From Niallia taxi (GTDB lineage Bacteria > Bacillota > Bacilli > Bacillales > Cytobacillaceae), in the NCBI RefSeq assembly GCF_032818155.1, contig NZ_CP102589.1, positions 2,094,001-2,158,000 on the forward strand: 64,000 nt of DNA. The letters run 5' to 3'. The notes under the pieces were generated by a model. That model had not been told where the DNA came from, did not search any database, and saw only the letters and a program-made list of their open reading frames with translations. A program made the position numbers and the translations under genes. Of the stretch, positions 60,149 through 64,000 are shown one piece after another (positions within the stretch are counted from its first letter, which is position 1; the number at the start of each line of letters is the position of its first letter).

Positions 60149-60709
60149 ATGCCGCAGATAAGCGACAGATTACTGTTAAGAAGCTGGAGTCTGGAGGATG
60201 CCGACGATCTTTTTGAATATGCCAGCAAGGAGGAAGTCGGTCCAAACGCAGGCTGGATGCCTCATAAATCAGTGGATGAAAGCAAGCAAATTATCCAGAT
60301 GTTTTTAATGAAAAAGGAAAGCTTTGCGATATATCTGCTAGGGGAAAATAAGGTGATTGGCAGTATTGGTCTTCATCAGCATAAATCAAATTACAACAAA
60401 AATTCCTTAATGAAAGAGATGGAAATTGGATTTGCGCTACATCCGTCCTATTGGGGGCGTGGAATTGCTCCAGAAGCAGTCCAGCTTATTTTAGAGCATG
60501 CTTTTTTAAATTTGGATGCAGATATCATTTGGTGCGGTCATTTTGATTTCAACGAAAGATCGAAACGAGTTCAGGAAAAATGCGGCTTTTCTTTTAAGTT
60601 TACAAAGCAAGAAAAGCTGAAGGTTTTTGGTGGAATGGATGTCACAAGTCTTTATTATGCCATAACGAAGGAAGAGTATATAAATAAAAAAGGGACAGAA
60701 TTTGTTTAG
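60149..60709 (+). CDS. RimJ/RimL-type GNAT acetyltransferase
   Basis: The roughly 186-residue GNAT protein has ISDRLLLRSWSLEDADDLFEY at the start, the motif MEIGFALHPSYWGRGIAPEAV near residue 88 and VQEKCGFSFKF near 145, characteristic of the RimJ/RimL group that acetylates ribosomal proteins, antibiotics or small amines. ATG 60149 is preferred over TTG 60140. Two terminators follow, the first overlapping the stop codon. Confidence 0.83.
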   Translation: MPQISDRLLLRSWSLEDADDLFEYASKEEVGPNAGWMPHKSVDESKQIIQMFLMKKESFAIYLLGENKVIGSIGLHQHKSNYNKNSLMKEMEIGFALHPSYWGRGIAPEAVQLILEHAFLNLDADIIWCGHFDFNERSKRVQEKCGFSFKFTKQEKLKVFGGMDVTSLYYAITKEEYINKKGTEFV

Positions 60710-60734
60710 AAAAACATCTGTCCCTTTTTTTGTC
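60692..60734 (+). terminator. Terminator overlapping the end of the GNAT gene
   Basis: AAAAGGGACAGA pairs with TCTGTCCCTTTT, followed by a T-run. The GNAT stop codon lies in the loop. Confidence 0.8.
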
Positions 60735-60740
60735 TATTAA

Positions 60741-60767
60741 TAAAAAAAGCCGCTTCCTGTGAAGCGG
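60741..60767 (-). terminator. Terminator of the minus-strand membrane-protein gene
   Basis: CCGCTTC pairs with GAAGCGG; on the minus strand a run of seven Ts follows. Confidence 0.75.
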
Positions 60768-60797
60768 TAAGTAATTAAATATTGAGAAGGATTATCA

Positions 60798-60846
60798 CAA
60801 TATATAGATGTGTTTTTACAATAACCATCTATATATTGTTTTTTAT
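60798..60846 (+). terminator. AT-rich inverted repeat with T-run
   Basis: CAATATATAGATG pairs perfectly with CATCTATATATTG around a 15-base loop, followed by TTTTTTAT. It is the third hairpin in 150 bp. Confidence 0.55.
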
Positions 60847-60906
60847 ACTATCATAATCGTTTCAATCATGCAATTATTTGTTAATAAAATACTAAGACGC
60901 ATTTAT

Positions 60907-61257
60907 TTAGGAAAACAAAAGCACAATATAAAATGCAAATATGAGTATGAGCGCAATCGTTATTAGCTTGTTAACCCATGATTTAGGGAATTTTCGTCGC
61001 TCCTTCTTTAGGCCGAAGCCAATTGAAGAGATAATATTTACATATAAAACTAGTGTGATTATCGCAAAACCGATGAATTGGGCGATGAAAAGTAAAAGCA
61101 AGTAACTCTTACCCTGGAACATTGACGCATCGGGAAAGGATGTACCGCTAATCAGCTGAATGATTACATCGTTTATTGTCCCGAATAAAGCGAAAAGAAT
61201 GACGATTGTCGCAAGGATTTTTATAAATTCCAAGTAATAATAAGAAAGTTTGTTCAT
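60907..61257 (-). CDS. Hypothetical membrane protein, 116 residues
   Basis: I do not recognise it. Three hydrophobic segments are visible (IKILATIVILFALFGTI, LLLLFIAQFIGFAIITLVLY, LITIALILIFAFYIVLLF), with a basic loop KKERRKFPKSWVNK between the second and third. It is transcribed divergently from the fructose operon. Function unknown. Confidence 0.65.
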   Translation of the reverse strand: MNKLSYYYLEFIKILATIVILFALFGTINDVIIQLISGTSFPDASMFQGKSYLLLLFIAQFIGFAIITLVLYVNIISSIGFGLKKERRKFPKSWVNKLITIALILIFAFYIVLLFS

Positions 61258-61314
61258 ACGTTGGTCCTTTTTTGAGAAATTTGTTGAATTCTGTTATTAA
61301 TTATAGGAGAAAAT

Positions 61315-61348
61315 GTCGAGTGACGCAATCTGTATTGCGCATTTCGAC
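61315..61348. other. Inverted repeat upstream of fruR
   Basis: GTCGAGTGACGCAAT and ATTGCGCATTTCGAC form an interrupted inverted repeat (6 + 5 bp matched). It lies in the divergent gap. A second weak repeat, CAATCAAAAA/TTTTTGATTG, lies at 61403-61439. Either could be a FruR site. Confidence 0.4.
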
Positions 61349-61454
61349 ACGCTTCGATAGATTAGGCGAAAAAATGCAAATTTTTAAAAAGTAAATAAAA
61401 CAATCAAAAACTATCAAGTTATGAATTTTTTTGATTGTTTTTGAAAGAAAATGC

Positions 61455-61483
61455 TTGAAATCTGAAATCGGTTACAGTATTAT
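61455..61483 (+). promoter_or_regulatory. Promoter of fruRKA
   Basis: TTGAAA (61455-61460), a 17-bp spacer and TATTAT (61478-61483). It lies before the TTG start at 61533, supporting that start over any earlier one. Confidence 0.65.
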
Positions 61484-61532
61484 TAACCTATCGACAACAA
61501 ACCCAAGATATAAAAAGAAAGGTAGTGGGAAG

Positions 61533-62285
61533 TTGTTAACACCTGAAAGACATTCACTAATTTTGCACTTATTAAAACAACAAAACATTGTTAAAATACA
61601 GGATTTAGTTGATGCGACGGAAACTTCCGAAAGCACAATCAGAAGAGACTTGACTCAATTGGAGCAAGAGGGATTCCTTAAAAGGGTTCACGGGGGAGCA
61701 GCCCGACTTCAAGGGAAAATGAATGAACCAAGCATGGATGAGAAATCAGCCAAAAACCTTCAAGAGAAGAAAATAATCGCTGCCTTCGCTGCGAATCTTG
61801 TCGAAGAAGGGGAGAGCATTTATTTAGATGCTGGCTCCACTGTAACGGAAATGATTCCGTTCTTAAAAGATAAAAATATCGTCGTCGTTACAAACGGTCT
61901 AATGCATATGAAGGAGCTTATTGCTTCAAATATTCAAACCTACTTGATAGGCGGATATGTTAAGGAAAGAACGAATGCACTTGTTGGAAGGGGTGCCCTT
62001 CTGAGCCTAAGCCAATACCGCTTCGATAAATGCTTCATGGGCGCTAACGGAGTTCACCCTGAATTTGGGTATACGACTCCAGACCAAGAGGAAGCGATGG
62101 TCAAAAGTAAGGCAATTGACCTATCGAGGGAAGCCTTTTTCCTGGCTGATGATAGTAAGTTTTCAGAAGTATATTTTTCGAAGATTGCTGATATTCACGA
62201 AGCTTCCATTATTACAAATGAAAATGATGGAGAGACTTTAAATATGTACAGCAAAAAAACTAGTATAAAGGTTGTGACATCATGA
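61533..62285 (+). CDS. fruR: DeoR-family repressor of the fructose operon
   Basis: The 250-residue DeoR-type regulator has the winged helix ILHLLKQQNIVKIQDLVDAT with TSESTIRRDLTQLEQEGFLK and a sugar-phosphate-sensing C-terminal domain (SIYLDAGSTVTEMIPFL, VVVTNGLMHM, GRGALLSLSQYRFDKCFMGANG). It is expected to respond to fructose-1-phosphate. TTG 61533 is the start, with GGTAGTGGGAAG before it and the promoter further upstream. It overlaps fruK by four bases. Confidence 0.9.
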   Translation: MLTPERHSLILHLLKQQNIVKIQDLVDATETSESTIRRDLTQLEQEGFLKRVHGGAARLQGKMNEPSMDEKSAKNLQEKKIIAAFAANLVEEGESIYLDAGSTVTEMIPFLKDKNIVVVTNGLMHMKELIASNIQTYLIGGYVKERTNALVGRGALLSLSQYRFDKCFMGANGVHPEFGYTTPDQEEAMVKSKAIDLSREAFFLADDSKFSEVYFSKIADIHEASIITNENDGETLNMYSKKTSIKVVTS

Positions 62286-63187
62286 TTTATACGTTGACAT
62301 TGAACCCTTCTGTTGACTATATCATAGAACTTAGTGAAGTGAATTTAGGAGAATTGAACAGAACAGAGCAAACAAGCAAGTTTGCAGGCGGAAAAGGCAT
62401 TAATGTTTCCAAAGTTCTGCAAAGGATGGGCGTGGAAAGCAAGGCGCTTGGATTTATCGGTGGATTCACTGGCGACTATATCAAGAATCAGCTGATGCAA
62501 GAAGCAATCCATACAGATTTCGTTCAGGTAGAGGAAGATACAAGAATCAATGTAAAGGTAAAAGCTGCAGATGAAACGGAGCTGAATGCAGCAGGTCCTA
62601 CTATATCTGCAGAGAAATTAGCTGAGCTGAAAGAGAAAATCAGCAAGCTGAATTCAGAGGATCTATTAGTGTTGGCAGGAAGCATTCCATCAACGCTACC
62701 AGCTAACACATATGAAGAGCTTGTGAAAATTTGTTCAGAAAACAAGGTTTCCTTTGTGGTAGATGCTGAAGGGGAGCTTTTGCAAAAGGTTCTTCCATAC
62801 AATCCGTTTTTAATTAAGCCAAATCACCATGAGCTTGGAGATTTATTTGATACTACGATTACGAGTGCGGAAGATGTAATTCCATATGGAAAAAAACTGC
62901 TTGAGCTTGGTGCCCAAAACGTGATCGTTTCCCTTGCAGGTGATGGTGCTGTGTTTATTAATCAGCATGAAACTATCATAAGCACTGTTCCAAAAGGAGA
63001 AGTGAAAAGCTCTGTCGGAGCAGGTGATAGCATGGTAGCTGGTTTCCTTGCGAAATATAAGGAGACACAAGACTTGAAGGAAGCATTTAGGTACAGCATT
63101 GCTTCTGGCAGTGCAACAGCATTCTCTATCGGCCTTTGCACGAAAGAGAAAGTGGAAAGCCTGCTTCCGCAGGTTGTTTTGAAGTAA
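62282..63187 (+). CDS. fruK: 1-phosphofructokinase
   Basis: The 301-residue PfkB-family kinase phosphorylates fructose-1-phosphate to fructose-1,6-bisphosphate. Landmarks are MIYTLTLNPSVDYIIEL, the N-terminal signature FAGGKGINVSKVLQRMGV near residue 38, and the C-terminal SSVGAGDSMVAGFLAKY near 247. The ATG overlaps the fruR stop. fruA starts 75 bp downstream. Confidence 0.94.
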   Translation: MIYTLTLNPSVDYIIELSEVNLGELNRTEQTSKFAGGKGINVSKVLQRMGVESKALGFIGGFTGDYIKNQLMQEAIHTDFVQVEEDTRINVKVKAADETELNAAGPTISAEKLAELKEKISKLNSEDLLVLAGSIPSTLPANTYEELVKICSENKVSFVVDAEGELLQKVLPYNPFLIKPNHHELGDLFDTTITSAEDVIPYGKKLLELGAQNVIVSLAGDGAVFINQHETIISTVPKGEVKSSVGAGDSMVAGFLAKYKETQDLKEAFRYSIASGSATAFSIGLCTKEKVESLLPQVVLK

Positions 63188-63262
63188 CAATAAATAGGTG
63201 CTTATGTGACAGGTAAGAAGCATAGGCATCGTCATAAAAAAATAGAAAAAGGGGCGTTACAG

Positions 63263-64000
63263 ATGAGAATCACAGAATTGCTGACGCGCGATACAATCCT
63301 TTTGAATATAGAAGGAACACAGAAAATCGAAGCGATTGATCAATTAGTAGCAAAATTGGATGCAGCAGGAAAACTTGCTAATAAAGAGGAATACAAAGCT
63401 GCAATTTTAAAAAGAGAAGAGCAAAGCACAACTGGAATTGGTGAAGGAATTGCAATTCCTCATGCGAAAACTAGTGCAGTTAAAAACCCAGCTATCGCTT
63501 TTGGTCGGTCTGTTGATGGACTTGACTACGAATCACTTGACGGTCAGCCAGCGCATTTATTCTTTATGATTGCAGCTCCAGATGGTGCTAATAATACGCA
63601 TCTTGAAGCATTATCAAGACTTTCCACAATCCTATTGAAGGAAGAAGTTAGAGCAAAGCTATTAGCTGCAGCGACAGAACAGGATGTTGTTAACATCATT
63701 GATAGCTATGACGAGGAAGAGGAAGAAGAAGAGCAAAACATTGCAGATAAAAAGAATTTCATTGTTGCCGTAACAGCATGCCCAACAGGTATTGCACATA
63801 CGTATATGGCAGCAGATTCATTGAAATCTAAAGCAGCAGAACTAGGTGTCGACATTAAAGTGGAAACAAATGGTTCAGGTGGAGCGAAAAACGTATTAAC
63901 TGCTGAGGAAATTGAAAACGCTACAGCCGTAATTGTTGCAGCAGATACAAAAGTTCAAATGGAGCGCTTTAAAGGAAAGCATGTCATTGAAACACCAGTT
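63263..64000 (+). CDS. fruA: PTS fructose transporter subunit IIABC, 5' part (runs off the right edge)
   Basis: The first 246 codons of a fructose-specific PTS permease are present. The EIIA domain (about 1-145) has the phospho-His in GEGIAIPHAKTSA near residue 66. An acidic linker (DEEEEEEEQNIAD) follows, then the EIIB domain with the phospho-Cys in VAVTACPTGIAHTYMAAD near residue 172. The EIIC membrane domain must lie beyond the window. AAAAGGGGCG precedes the ATG. It imports fructose as fructose-1-phosphate, the substrate of FruK. Confidence 0.93.
   Translation, partial: MRITELLTRDTILLNIEGTQKIEAIDQLVAKLDAAGKLANKEEYKAAILKREEQSTTGIGEGIAIPHAKTSAVKNPAIAFGRSVDGLDYESLDGQPAHLFFMIAAPDGANNTHLEALSRLSTILLKEEVRAKLLAAATEQDVVNIIDSYDEEEEEEEQNIADKKNFIVAVTACPTGIAHTYMAADSLKSKAAELGVDIKVETNGSGGAKNVLTAEEIENATAVIVAADTKVQMERFKGKHVIETPV

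Noticed and set aside
1..64000. CRISPR arrays, prophage or integrated plasmid
   Set aside because: No regularly spaced repeats, integrase, transposase or phage structural genes are visible. The only repeated DNA is the four-copy GC-cored element and short operators.

Overview
The window looks like the chromosome of a low-GC, endospore-forming member of the Bacillaceae. The evidence is an H-type small acid-soluble spore protein (50559), a glycine/tyrosine-rich YjcZ-type sporulation peptide (56563), a HemAT globin sensor, B. subtilis-like cre sites, strong AGGAGG-type ribosome binding sites, many TTG/GTG starts and many short U-tailed terminators. I see no phage, plasmid, complete insertion sequence or CRISPR array. 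The first gene runs off the left edge and fruA runs off the right edge.

Layout. 1-14200 is a mixed housekeeping and signalling stretch: a GGDEF/EAL protein with degenerate MHYT-like membrane repeats, small acetyltransferase and nucleotidyltransferase genes, a BASS transporter, an ArsR/AHSA1 pair with duplicated operators, a MEDS-PAS histidine kinase, a membrane-anchored Mrr-like protein, a CHY zinc finger, an acetamidase/formamidase and a secreted esterase. 14396-28200 is a complete galacturonate and unsaturated pectin-oligomer catabolic island: LacI regulator, uxaB, uxaA, GPH transporter, GH105 hydrolase, uxaC, IclR regulator, TIM-barrel isomerase, kdgA, kdgK, kduI and kduD. Four copies of a TGTTAACGT-type operator and CcpA cre-like sites tie it together. 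Galacturonate enters as UxaC-UxaB-UxaA to KDG. The 4-deoxy-5-ketouronate released by GH105 goes through KduI-KduD to KDG. Both branches end in KdgK and KdgA, giving pyruvate and glyceraldehyde-3-phosphate.

28400-39300 holds a MtnX-like phosphatase, a Ser/Arg/Tyr-rich small basic protein, a Ser/Thr kinase, an amino-acid permease, a tRNA-Val(GAC), a Cof-type phosphatase, several one-component regulators, and an HPr/Crh-like protein that has lost both classical phosphorylation sites. 39230-44262 is an amine-nitrogen module: an AraC-type regulator divergent from a copper/TPQ amine oxidase, a Met/His-rich membrane protein and an ammonium transporter. 45400-53800 carries a polysaccharide deacetylase, a PAS/GGDEF cyclase, a truncated phzF, HemAT, a gene remnant, sspH, a His-rich CobW GTPase and a ycgR/ycgQ-like pair.

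53865-56427 is a TPP-riboswitch-controlled thiMDE operon. 57026-60113 is a second ammonium transporter behind a perfect GlnR/TnrA box, followed by a GlnD-like DUF294 nucleotidyltransferase and a DEDDh exonuclease. 61533 to the end is the fructose operon fruR-fruK-fruA. Four copies of a roughly 170-205 bp GC-cored repeat with AATAGTTTGGTTT-type ends are scattered through the gene-poor gaps.
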